Below are positions 8,191-16,630 of a stretch of DNA of 64,000 nt, piece after piece. The first letter of the stretch is position 1. Every line of letters begins with the position of its first letter. This stretch comes from an uncultured Victivallales bacterium (GTDB lineage Bacteria; Verrucomicrobiota; Lentisphaeria; Victivallales; UBA1829). The translations under genes were made by a program, and so were the position numbers. Under the pieces are notes generated by a model, which searched no databases, was not told where the DNA came from, and saw only the letters and a list, made by a program, of their open reading frames with translations. The stretch covers positions 1 to 64,000 of the forward strand of contig CALXRI010000005.1 in NCBI GenBank assembly GCA_944390795.1, given 5' to 3'.

Positions 8191-9672
8191 ATGTCTGATG
8201 ATTCAACAAAAAAACTCGGGGTCATTCCGCTGGCGGCGCTCGTCGTCAGTGCAATGATCGGGGGCGGCATTTTCAGTCTTCCGCAGAACATGGCGCAATC
8301 CGCCGGAGTCGCGGCAGTCATTCTGGCATGGATCGTAACCGGCGTCGGAATGTACTTCATCGCAAACACATTCCGGATTCTGGCGGACGCGCGTCCGGAC
8401 GCCACGACAGGCATCTACGCATACGCCAGGCTCGGCTTCGGACGGTTTGCCGGTTTTCAGATGGCCTGGGCCTACTGGCTCTGCAACATTTTCGGCAATG
8501 TCGGCTTCGCGGTTCTGCTGATGGATGCGCTCGACTATTTTTTCCCGGGCCGTTTCACAGGCGGGAACAATCTTGCCTCCATCATCGGGGGCTCCGTTGT
8601 CATCTGGCTGATGAACTATGCGGTTCTGCGCGGCATGAAGCAGGCGTCGTTCCTGAACATTGTGGGAACGGTGTTCAAGCTGGTGCCGATCCTGCTCTTC
8701 GTGCTCATCATGATTGTCGGGTTCCACTGGTCATGCTTCACCACTGACATGCTCGGCAATGAAACAGTCCTGGCGGACAAGCTCAAACCGCTCGGCTCGA
8801 TCCTGACACAGGTGAAATCCACCATGCTGGTGACGCTCTGGGCGTTCATAGGCATTGAGGGCGCAGTGGTTGTCTCGGGCCGCGCGAAGAACCAGAAAAG
8901 CGTCGGAAAGGCGACGCTTCTCGGCTTCCTGATCTGTCTCCTCATCTATGCGCTGCTTTCCATTCTGCCTTTCGGACGCATGGTGCAGTCGCAGCTTGCG
9001 GCGCTCCAGAATCCGTCCACTGCCCCGCTGCTCAGCGACGTCGCCGGAGCATGGGGCGGCGGCGTGATGAACCTCGGCGTGATCGTGGCGCTTCTCACAA
9101 GCTGGCTGGCATTCACGATCATGATTGCGCAGATTCCTTACGCAGCCGCGAACGACGGCACCTTCCCGCGGATTTTCAAAAAAGAGAACAAAAATGAAAT
9201 GCCCAGTGTTTCGCTCTGGGTCACAAGCGGCATCATGCAGCTTGCCATGATTCTGGTCTACTTCGCCAGCAACGCATGGAACACCATGCTCTCCGTGACG
9301 GCGGTCATGATTCTGCCGCCTTATCTGGCATGCACCGCGTATCTCTGGAAGATCTGCGCGACAAAACAGTATCCGGCGGGAATGCCGGTCAAAGCCGGCA
9401 TGGCATATTTCTGCGGAATCGCGGGTTCCCTCTACGCTCTCTGGATGATCTACGCGGCAGGATTCACTTATCTGCTGATGGCTTTCGTGTTTCTGACGCT
9501 CGGAATTCCCGTTTATGTCTGGGCACGGAAAAACGCGGCGCAGGATACCGCCGATCCTCTTGAGAAAAAACAGCCGATTTTCACGAAATGCGAACTTGTC
9601 GGCGCAGTCTGCATTGTACTGGTTGCGGTCGGAGCGCTGATCGCCTTCGTCACTGGAAAAATCAAACTTTGA
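8191..9672 (+). CDS. APC-family basic amino acid/polyamine antiporter
   Basis: A 493-aa integral membrane protein with about 12-13 transmembrane segments. The APC signature lies at the N terminus (VVSAMIGGGIFSLPQNMA), and GIEGAVVVSGRAKN in the middle matches the APA branch (ArcD, LysP-like and agmatine or cadaverine exchangers). The likely job is electroneutral exchange of a basic amino acid for its product, such as arginine/ornithine, but no arc or decarboxylase gene is adjacent, so the substrate is undefined. The start is set by an AGGGGGG site 4-5 nt before the ATG at 8191. A long in-frame extension upstream is not coding-like. Confidence 0.9.
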   Translation: MSDDSTKKLGVIPLAALVVSAMIGGGIFSLPQNMAQSAGVAAVILAWIVTGVGMYFIANTFRILADARPDATTGIYAYARLGFGRFAGFQMAWAYWLCNIFGNVGFAVLLMDALDYFFPGRFTGGNNLASIIGGSVVIWLMNYAVLRGMKQASFLNIVGTVFKLVPILLFVLIMIVGFHWSCFTTDMLGNETVLADKLKPLGSILTQVKSTMLVTLWAFIGIEGAVVVSGRAKNQKSVGKATLLGFLICLLIYALLSILPFGRMVQSQLAALQNPSTAPLLSDVAGAWGGGVMNLGVIVALLTSWLAFTIMIAQIPYAAANDGTFPRIFKKENKNEMPSVSLWVTSGIMQLAMILVYFASNAWNTMLSVTAVMILPPYLACTAYLWKICATKQYPAGMPVKAGMAYFCGIAGSLYALWMIYAAGFTYLLMAFVFLTLGIPVYVWARKNAAQDTADPLEKKQPIFTKCELVGAVCIVLVAVGALIAFVTGKIKL

Positions 9673-9682
9673 TCCGCAAAAC

Positions 9683-9716
9683 TTCCCGCCGGACGGACCA
9701 ATCTTCCCGGCGGGAA
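9683..9716. terminator. bidirectional hairpin terminator
   Basis: TTCCCGCCGG (9683-9692) pairs with CCGGCGGGAA (9707-9716) in a 10-bp stem with a 14-nt loop. It is flanked by A- and T-rich sequence and lies between the convergent antiporter and BON-kinase genes. Confidence 0.7.
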
Positions 9717-9738
9717 ATTTCATGGGAAGATTGCGCCG

Positions 9739-10554
9739 TCAGAATCCGAGCGGGATCGTATCCTGCATCACCCGGAGACGGTTTTCGACGGAAACCACAC
9801 CGTCGATTTTCCTGACGGACGCCTCAATCTTCACCAGCGCCTCCTGGGTGGAAACCCCGCCCTCGATCATCACTTTCCCTGCATCGCATTTGATTTCCAG
9901 GAAGGGAATTTCCTGATTTTCGGACACTAAAAGCGTATAACGAATCGATTGCTGCAGAACCCGGTCGCGCAGACGGCGTTCCCCCTGCGGCGAAACTTCC
10001 TTCGCGGCAATGAGGCCCGGAATCATGCGCTCCAGCGCGGGCATGTCGATTTCCGCCGTATTGACCGTCAGATCGTAGGAATCGGCCTCCCCCCACTGTT
10101 TTCCGTAAAAGTAATAGCAGAACCCGGTCCGCTCGCGGTCGCTTTTCCGGATACAGGCCAGCGCCTGATCCCGGGTGCAGCCCCGCAGCTCTGCAATCCG
10201 TTCCGCCCGGATCGCGGGAGGCGCGATGAAGCGGAGACGGAAGCACTCGGCCACGCCGTCAAGAAGGAAATTCGCGCCGCGCCCGATGATCGCCACATCC
10301 CCCTGGACAGCCTCCTGCAGAATCGCGGTCTGCAAGGTCTCCCAATAGATATCGGGACGTCCGAGAAACGAATCCATCAGGCGCGGTTTCCGTTCATCAA
10401 AACGCTGAATGAATTCCTCCCCGGTCCCCAGTTTCCGGAACCGGGCCTCCAGGGTATCCCGGCGGACCGCCCGAAGACCGGCGGCGCGGCAGAAGGCCTC
10501 TTCCTGAGCGGAATCGAATGCTCCGAACTCGCGTGCAACTGTTACAATCCTCAT
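9739..10554 (-). CDS. cytidylate kinase-like protein with C-terminal BON domain
   Basis: A 271-aa protein of two parts. Residues 1-185 match the cytidylate-kinase-like family: MRIVTVAREFGA at the start, the IIGRGANFLL motif, and RIAELRG..R-x-x-R-x-RTGFCYYFYGKQW late in the domain. The classical P-loop GxxGxGK is replaced by the EFGAFDSAQEE stretch, so nucleotide kinase activity is uncertain. Residues about 190-271 form a BON domain (VLQQSIRYTLLVSENQ..VSTQEALVKIEASVRKIDGVVSVENRL), which usually binds membranes or phospholipid. The combination suggests a membrane-associated nucleotide-binding regulator. A second, classical Cmk is encoded at 19143. Confidence 0.8.
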   Translation of the reverse strand: MRIVTVAREFGAFDSAQEEAFCRAAGLRAVRRDTLEARFRKLGTGEEFIQRFDERKPRLMDSFLGRPDIYWETLQTAILQEAVQGDVAIIGRGANFLLDGVAECFRLRFIAPPAIRAERIAELRGCTRDQALACIRKSDRERTGFCYYFYGKQWGEADSYDLTVNTAEIDMPALERMIPGLIAAKEVSPQGERRLRDRVLQQSIRYTLLVSENQEIPFLEIKCDAGKVMIEGGVSTQEALVKIEASVRKIDGVVSVENRLRVMQDTIPLGF

Positions 10555-10776
10555 GGCTCCCCTCCTTTTCTCTGCCGGATCCGACCGGCTTTTTTCCGAT
10601 GAATGCGGCGGAATATGTTCCGGCGTCCGCCGCTGTGATATGCGTCACGTCTCCGGTCTGCAAGCCGGAACCGGAAGAGACTCCCGTCCCGAATTCCCCA
10701 GGTCCGGACACCTTCCCCGCGGAGAATACCCGGCAAAAGAGAAAGCTCCGCGCCGTACTCCGCTTTTGTCCTCCTG

Positions 10777-11343
10777 TCAACGGTCCTTTGCAGTCCCGCC
10801 GCAGCCGCCGCGTATGCAGTCGCGAACATAGGCATTGAGTTCCCCGTCGGACCAGAAACGCCTGACACATCCCTCATACATTCTCCGGACTTCCGCGGGA
10901 GAAAGCTCATTGCGCTGAATGAAACGAAGAAGATCCAGCACGGGATTATACGCGTCTCCGGCAATACACGGAATGTCTCTGAAGAAAAACCATTTACGTT
11001 TCCCGTTCGGATTTTTAACCGCGCGAATCAGAAAATTGCGGGAATATCCCGTAACGGCGGAATAGCGGATCATGGGTATCCCATAACCGAGCCCGTATTT
11101 CCGGTATAGATCCTGAAAGGCGGAATCCCCGCAGTAAGTGACGGTGATGCCGGAAGCCGCATTCCCGTTCCCCTCTTTCCGGATCACAAACCTTCCATTG
11201 GCAAAATCAAATCCCCGGGCAATATAATAATCCGGCTCCCGTCCACCTGTTTCCGGAGGACACAGCAGCAGCACAAGCGTCGTACAGGCGCAAAGGAAAA
11301 GAGCGGACAACAAAATAATTTTCACTGTCGGCATTCCGCGCAT
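10777..11343 (-). CDS. hypothetical membrane-anchored/secreted protein
   Basis: A 188-aa protein with one N-terminal hydrophobic segment (about residues 6-27), probably a signal anchor, and a soluble domain of unknown family with several Cys residues. An AAGGAGA site 7-8 nt before the start at 11343 supports it as a real gene. It follows the ABC-2 operon by 180 nt on the same strand and may belong to it. I do not recognise the domain. The 222 nt downstream to 10554 hold nothing I can identify. Confidence 0.65.
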   Translation of the reverse strand: MRGMPTVKIILLSALFLCACTTLVLLLCPPETGGREPDYYIARGFDFANGRFVIRKEGNGNAASGITVTYCGDSAFQDLYRKYGLGYGIPMIRYSAVTGYSRNFLIRAVKNPNGKRKWFFFRDIPCIAGDAYNPVLDLLRFIQRNELSPAEVRRMYEGCVRRFWSDGELNAYVRDCIRGGCGGTAKDR

Positions 11344-11523
11344 GAAACCGTCTCCTTATGAGTTGCGGCGTTCCAGAGTCCAAACCGGCCTCTCCTGTTC
11401 TATTATAAGCCATTGAGGAAAGAAATGCAAGATGCACATGCCGGAAAAACGGAACTGTCCGGAGTCATCCCCTCCGCAGAAATGAAGCGGAAGCTGTGCA
11501 GAAAAGCAGGAAAGGGCGGAAGA

Positions 11524-12228
11524 TTACTTCAGACGCCGGAAATACAAGGTCCCTTTGGATGAGGGAGAATTTTTTTCCGGCATGGTTCCGATTATCATCA
11601 TCTCGGAGCCATTCCCCCGAAGAAAAACGTCGCCGGACGCGGAAGCGGAATCCGTCTCCCCTGTGCTTTCCCATCCGCCTGCACGCAGGGCTCTGGTCAA
11701 ATCGGAAAGCACCTGTTTATCCGGATACGGACTCTGGAAAGTTCCATATACGGATTTTCTCGCCGGGAAACGCATGACTGTGACCGGCGACGCGCCGGGA
11801 GGCAGCGGCAGTTCCTCCGGCCACTGGATTTTTGCACTGGAAAAATCACGGGGAATATCCATCGTAAACTGGACAATGGTGTCTTTTCCTGCAAAGCCGA
11901 CCAGAAACACCCTTCGCCGAAAACCGTTTCCAAGAGGAATCTCAAAAAGAACCGAATTGGAATTGGCGGCAAATGAAACATTCGGATATTTCAAGCGCAG
12001 CAGACGAAAGGCCTCTTTCAACTTCCGGTCCACAAGGGACACCCCCATTTCCATGGCATGACCGTTTATCACGACCTTTTCCCGCCAGAGATTCTGCGGC
12101 TCCAGAACATCGGTCACGGAATTCCCCGCGGATGCCACAGAACTGTTTCCCCGAAACGGCCAGAGAGAAAAGATATCCGCGTGAAGGGAAAAGGAAAAAA
12201 GAAAAAGCAGAAAGGCGCATATTCTCAT
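11524..12228 (-). CDS. hypothetical secreted protein
   Basis: A 234-aa protein with a clear signal peptide (MRICAFLLFLFSFSLHAD). The remainder is soluble with a Ser/Gly-rich C-terminal part and no family I recognise. It starts 26 nt after the stop of the second ABC permease gene on the same strand, so it is likely translated from the transporter operon, and its product may act on the outer side of the membrane with the transporter. Confidence 0.72.
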   Translation of the reverse strand: MRICAFLLFLFSFSLHADIFSLWPFRGNSSVASAGNSVTDVLEPQNLWREKVVINGHAMEMGVSLVDRKLKEAFRLLRLKYPNVSFAANSNSVLFEIPLGNGFRRRVFLVGFAGKDTIVQFTMDIPRDFSSAKIQWPEELPLPPGASPVTVMRFPARKSVYGTFQSPYPDKQVLSDLTRALRAGGWESTGETDSASASGDVFLRGNGSEMMIIGTMPEKNSPSSKGTLYFRRLK

Positions 12229-12254
12229 GAAACACCGTCATTTCAGTCAGGAAA

Positions 12255-13058
12255 TCAGAGATCGGAACTCTTGGAAAAATCCCTGGTCTCCAGCCTGCCG
12301 ACAGCCACGGCCAGGAAAATCGCCGCAAGACTGAATGAATAGATCAGCAACATAATGAAAACCAGTCCGAACATCTTGAAATCCTGAAAATAGAAAATGA
12401 AATTCGGGAAAAAATAATATAAAATGAAAACGACACCGCCCGCAGCTCCGGCAACCCCCTTCGGCAGCATCGCCATGGCGATCGGAATGAAACTGAAGGA
12501 AAGGGAAAAAACCAGATAAAAGAAGGAAACAATCATGGCCGCCAGTTCGCCTGTGAAGCATGAGATCATAATTATCATCGCACAGAAGGGAATGAACGCC
12601 AGAAGCAGATAAAGCTGCTTGAGCATCAGCATCAGGGAAAACAGCTCTCCCGTATTGATGTAATGCGTAACATAGATCACAGCTTCGGACACGATGAAAA
12701 GACTGGAACAGATAATCAGCATGCCGAAATACTTCCCAAGCATGTAACTGATTTTCCGGATCGGCTTGGAAAGAATAACCAGAATCAGATCCGAGGAGAT
12801 GTCGCGCGGAATCTCGGAAGCGCCGAGAAAGCCGCCCAGCACGGCGCATACAATGAACATGACAAACGATGCGGCAAGCAGAGGCTGGGAACTGCGCCCC
12901 GCATCAAGGACCTGGGCAAAAATTGAATCTCCGGAAACCTGCTGGGTAAGAGGATCCAGATCCGCCATGAAATAGGAAATCACCAGGACAATGGAAAGGA
13001 AAATGAAAAATGCCGGTTCCTTCATCCGTTTGACAGTGAGCAATGTGATGGCCAACAT
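12255..13058 (-). CDS. ABC-2 type transporter permease (second)
   Basis: A 267-aa membrane protein with six hydrophobic segments. After the third predicted segment it has the EIPRDISSDLILVILSKPIRKISYMLGKYFG stretch typical of ABC-2 permeases, an elbow next to the coupling region. The gene starts at 13058, its ATG overlapping the TAA of the upstream gene (TAATG), with an AAAGGGGA site. An in-frame extension to 13133 has no start signal. It probably forms a heterodimer with the permease at 14816 and is powered by the ATPase at 15615. The transported substrate is unknown. Confidence 0.85.
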   Translation of the reverse strand: MLAITLLTVKRMKEPAFFIFLSIVLVISYFMADLDPLTQQVSGDSIFAQVLDAGRSSQPLLAASFVMFIVCAVLGGFLGASEIPRDISSDLILVILSKPIRKISYMLGKYFGMLIICSSLFIVSEAVIYVTHYINTGELFSLMLMLKQLYLLLAFIPFCAMIIMISCFTGELAAMIVSFFYLVFSLSFSFIPIAMAMLPKGVAGAAGGVVFILYYFFPNFIFYFQDFKMFGLVFIMLLIYSFSLAAIFLAVAVGRLETRDFSKSSDL

Positions 13059-13789
13059 TATTTTTTCCCCTTTCCGCCGGCGTTCAAACTGTCCATTTCC
13101 TCCTGCATCAGGAATTCCATGATTGAGGGACAAAGCCGGCTTTCATCATACAGGGCTTCCGCCTTTGCCTCGATGTCGCGGAACTCGAAACGCCCCGCAA
13201 TCCGGGAAATTTCGGTGTAAAGAACGGAATAATCACGGAACTCCGGTTTCATGTCAAGAAGGGGACGCAGAAAATCAAGACGGTCTTTCCACGTGATTTT
13301 CTTCCTGATGTCGTTCAGGCGGTTGAGCCCGGCGGCCCAGACATTGTACTGATACTGCTGCGGAAACTTTTTCAGATACGAATGATAATCGGAAAGCGAA
13401 ATCCTTTTGGGGTTTTCATCGTTCAACAGATAATAGGCGAATGCGGCGGCGGATTCCGGATGATCCGCATACTTCGAGCGAACCTCCCAGAAGATTTTTT
13501 CCTTTTCCAGAGGGTCGCGGGTATAGCTGCCGAGAACAACCATTGCCGATACTTTCTCGTCATCCGTCTCGGCAGCCGCAAGATTGTTCAGCATTTCTGT
13601 CCGGGTAATGCGATAAACCACAAGATCACGAACTGAATCCGGCAGTTCATTCAGAATGGAATCGATTTTCACCTTCTGCGGATTGATGTTCGCCACTGCG
13701 GCTTCCCTGAGCACTGCCTCGGACAGGAAATAAAGCAAAAAGACCGGTACGATTATAAAAATCAGACCGATCTTTTTCTTCTGCGTCAT
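13058..13789 (-). CDS. hypothetical membrane-anchored protein in ABC operon
   Basis: About 243 aa. An N-terminal transmembrane segment (about residues 7-27) is followed by a mostly alpha-helical soluble region reminiscent of helical-repeat (TPR-like) proteins, but without a clear repeat. The start is uncertain: ATG at 13789 or a GTG 12 nt upstream at 13801, neither with a good ribosome binding site. Translational coupling to the preceding gene, whose stop is at 13814, is likely. Overlaps the permease start by one base. Confidence 0.7.
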   Translation of the reverse strand: MTQKKKIGLIFIIVPVFLLYFLSEAVLREAAVANINPQKVKIDSILNELPDSVRDLVVYRITRTEMLNNLAAAETDDEKVSAMVVLGSYTRDPLEKEKIFWEVRSKYADHPESAAAFAYYLLNDENPKRISLSDYHSYLKKFPQQYQYNVWAAGLNRLNDIRKKITWKDRLDFLRPLLDMKPEFRDYSVLYTEISRIAGRFEFRDIEAKAEALYDESRLCPSIMEFLMQEEMDSLNAGGKGKK

Positions 13790-13813
13790 AAGAGAAAACA
13801 CGACGGATGCGGA

Positions 13814-14806
13814 TTATTTGTTCTTCGTTCCGCAATCGGCACAATAGGTCGCGCCGTTGAGAATCTTATGACAGGTCTTGCAGGTTCCCCAAACCTGAAC
13901 TTTTGTTCCGCAGGAGGTGCAGAACTTCGCTCCGGCTGCCGTGGGGATGATGCAGTTCGGGCAGAGATGGTTGTCGGCAAGGACCTCCTTCTGCACTTTG
14001 GAAATAAGAGCCAGCGTCTGCGGAAGCGGCTTGATCGGCTTGCCGTCATAATCAACCGGATTCTTGGCATTCTGCGCAGCCTTGAGAAGACGGGATTCCA
14101 GATCAGGAATGAAACTGGTTTCTCCGATCACTCCCTCGTAAGACCCCTTCTTGGAAGCTTTCCACTCGTCATAAAGGACACAAAGCGTGGCATAATATTC
14201 ATCGATTTTCTTATCGGCTTCCGCTTTGGCTTTCGCCTTTGCTCTGACATAGCTGCTCACCACATAGGGTTCCGGCGTCGAGGCGCGCTGCATGGCCATC
14301 CGGAAATATTTCGCCGCCTGCGTATAATCCGGCGTGGAAAGAATATTGTCCGGATCATTCTGATCGACAATCGTGCGGGAAAGCAGGAAACCTGCATTGA
14401 AAGGAAGCTTGGAATTGGTTTTCAGGTATTCATTCTCACAAGCCTTTTTCAGGAATTCGATCGCCTTCTTCGGATCGGCATTGCTCATGCAGAGAACACC
14501 GCTCTGATACATTTCTTCAAAATTCGGATCATAGGCAATGATCTTTTCGAGCATGGAGGAGATCTTGTCGACATTCCTGGTGTCGATGGTATCCATGCCG
14601 CCGGCGACATTGATGAAACGCATCCATGCGACATCCGCCATGATCTTGTGAAGCCCGGCGATCGGCGCCTTGGTCAGTTGAGCTTTCTCAATGGAAATCT
14701 CTTTCTGCATCGGAGTCAGAATATTGGCAAGGTAGGATGCGGCAAGCAGTGCGACAATCATAATGACAATGCGGACGATTGTATCTTTTTTCATGGTATT
14801 GTTCAC
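13814..14806 (-). CDS. membrane-anchored helical protein with C-terminal zinc ribbons
   Basis: A 330-aa protein. An N-terminal hydrophobic anchor (about residues 10-30) is followed by a helical region resembling TPR repeats (YQSGVLCMSNADPKKAIEFL; YTQAAKYFRMAMQRA) and an Ala/Lys-rich helix near residue 190. The last 50 residues hold two zinc-ribbon knuckle pairs, CPNC..CTSCG and CKTCH..CADCG. Zinc ribbons at the C terminus of a membrane protein usually face the cytosol, but here the single N-terminal anchor would put them outside unless it inserts inversely. It sits between the two permease genes, so a scaffold or substrate-recognition role is plausible. A CAGGGGTG site precedes the ATG. Confidence 0.75.
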   Translation of the reverse strand: MNNTMKKDTIVRIVIMIVALLAASYLANILTPMQKEISIEKAQLTKAPIAGLHKIMADVAWMRFINVAGGMDTIDTRNVDKISSMLEKIIAYDPNFEEMYQSGVLCMSNADPKKAIEFLKKACENEYLKTNSKLPFNAGFLLSRTIVDQNDPDNILSTPDYTQAAKYFRMAMQRASTPEPYVVSSYVRAKAKAKAEADKKIDEYYATLCVLYDEWKASKKGSYEGVIGETSFIPDLESRLLKAAQNAKNPVDYDGKPIKPLPQTLALISKVQKEVLADNHLCPNCIIPTAAGAKFCTSCGTKVQVWGTCKTCHKILNGATYCADCGTKNK

Positions 14807-14815
14807 CCCTGTTAC

Positions 14816-15547
14816 TTACTTGATGTCTTTTACTTTGAAAAAGAGACTTGTGAGCATCAGGGCGAAAACCGCAAAGGCAATGCCCCAAAGCGTGACAAGT
14901 CCGACATAGGACCATGGAATGTCGGCATGGTAAACGGCCTGCGAACGGAAATTGAAGAGATCCAGATTCGGAAGAATGCCGCCATAAAGCAGTGGAATGT
15001 TCTGGAGAACGCCCACGGAATAGGAGAACCAGATCGCGATAATGGTTAGAACGGGAGCGACCACTTCAGGGAAAAGTGTCGCGAAGAAAACACCGATCGC
15101 TGCCATCGGAATAATGCTCAGGATCTGGAGAAGCTGCGCCTGGAACATCGGCAAAGCAATGGATTCCGAGAACGTGTAGTAGAAAATCACAAAAGAACCG
15201 ATGGTAATCAGTGCGCAGATCACCATCGCCGCGAAAGCGATGCCGATGAGCTTGCCCGCCAGATACTGGGTTCTGCCGAGGGATTTCGTCAACAGCGTGG
15301 AAGCCACGCCCTGGCGCAGTTCGCGGGGAATCTCGAACGTGATGGAGATCACCACCAGTGCGGCAGCAACCGCGTTCAGCGCAAGAGACACGTCAATCAT
15401 CAACGGCTTGTGCTGCCCCATCGAAAGAACCTCATACAACGCGGCGCTTCCGATCAGAATCCAGACACACAGAATTAAGAAGTACACTACTTTCATTCGC
15501 AGAATGTTTTTCCACGTTCCGCTTGCGATTGCCATGATCTCACTCAT
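14816..15547 (-). CDS. ABC-2 type transporter permease (first)
   Basis: A 243-aa integral membrane protein with six hydrophobic segments and the ABC-2 coupling stretch EIPRELRQGVASTLLTKSLGR after the second segment. It is homologous in layout to the permease at 12255. It is the second gene of the leftward operon, 67 nt after the ATPase gene, and ends 10 nt before the zinc-ribbon gene. An alternative start four codons in, at 15535, is possible. Confidence 0.86.
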   Translation of the reverse strand: MSEIMAIASGTWKNILRMKVVYFLILCVWILIGSAALYEVLSMGQHKPLMIDVSLALNAVAAALVVISITFEIPRELRQGVASTLLTKSLGRTQYLAGKLIGIAFAAMVICALITIGSFVIFYYTFSESIALPMFQAQLLQILSIIPMAAIGVFFATLFPEVVAPVLTIIAIWFSYSVGVLQNIPLLYGGILPNLDLFNFRSQAVYHADIPWSYVGLVTLWGIAFAVFALMLTSLFFKVKDIK

Positions 15548-15614
15548 CTTGACACGCTCCCCTGGTTATTTTATATTGAATTACTCCCTGCCTGCTGTTA
15601 AATATAATGCCGTC

Positions 15615-16568
15615 TCACGAATTTTCCAGATTATCTTCTTCAATTTTTCCGAAAAAGAATGATTCCAGATCCTCCCGTGCATTCAGACGCTTCACGGAAT
15701 CTCCGTGTTTCGCAGCCAGATCATTGATCTTCCTGTCAAGCGCCGGAGAAACGGTCCTGAACGTCAGCTCCCATTCGTCATTCTCCTTTTTCTGGACATT
15801 GTCGGCATCCGTCATCAGTTCCTTGACCGCGTCGTCGCACTGGCGGATCTTAATCAGAACGCCGTTGTCCGTGTCGCGGGAAAGAAGATCGGAAAGTTTC
15901 CCCGCGCAGAGAAGACGGCCTTTGTTCAGAATCGAGATGCTGTCGCAGATTTCCTCCACGTCGGAAAGAATATGGCTGCTGAAAAACACCGAAGCGCCGA
16001 ACTTGTCACGCTGCTCCAGAATAATTTCCTTGAATTCCTGCCGCCCGTAGGGATCCAGTCCGAGAAGCGGCTCGTCCAGGATCAGAAGTTCGGGACTGTT
16101 CAGAATCGCCTGCGCGATTCCGACACGCTGCAGCATTCCGCGCGAGAACGTTCCGACTTTGGATTTCGCATGCGGGGCCATCCGGACAATTTCCAGAACC
16201 TCCTCCACGCGCTGTTTCCGTTTCGAAGACGGAATTTTGAGGAGTCTTGCGCAGACATCCAGAAACTCCATGGCGGAAAGCTGCGGCGTGAATGCCGGAC
16301 TGTCGGGAAGAAATCCGATCCGGTTCTTCACTTCCACATCATCGTAGGGTTTCCCGAGAACGGTCGCCATGCCGCCGGTCGGGCGGATCAATCCCATCAG
16401 AATCTTGATGGTCGTGGTTTTGCCCGCGCCGTTCGGTCCCAGGAATCCGAACACCGATCCCTTCGGAATGGAAATGGTCAGATTGTTCAGCGCGGGACGT
16501 TTCGCCTTCCGCAGCCAGGAACTGTAATCCTTCGTCAGATTTTCCGTCTCAATTACAAAATTATCCAA
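15615..16568 (-). CDS. ABC transporter ATP-binding protein
   Basis: A 317-aa cytoplasmic ATPase of the ABC-2 exporter class. Walker A is GPNGAGKTTT (about residues 43-52), the signature motif is FSRGMLQRVGIAQ, and Walker B is LLILDEPLLGLDP followed by the H-loop SSHILSDVEE. The C-terminal extension of about 85 residues is typical of the CcmA-like class. It heads the operon of two permeases and accessory proteins. GGGAGGAG lies upstream of the start. The substrate could be lipid, polysaccharide or a peptide; nothing in the sequence decides. Confidence 0.93.
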   Translation of the reverse strand: MDNFVIETENLTKDYSSWLRKAKRPALNNLTISIPKGSVFGFLGPNGAGKTTTIKILMGLIRPTGGMATVLGKPYDDVEVKNRIGFLPDSPAFTPQLSAMEFLDVCARLLKIPSSKRKQRVEEVLEIVRMAPHAKSKVGTFSRGMLQRVGIAQAILNSPELLILDEPLLGLDPYGRQEFKEIILEQRDKFGASVFFSSHILSDVEEICDSISILNKGRLLCAGKLSDLLSRDTDNGVLIKIRQCDDAVKELMTDADNVQKKENDEWELTFRTVSPALDRKINDLAAKHGDSVKRLNAREDLESFFFGKIEEDNLENS

Positions 16569-16630
16569 GTTCTCCTCCCTTCCGGTGTCAGTTCACGGCG
16601 GGAAACGGACGGCCCGCGCCGTCCCTTCCG

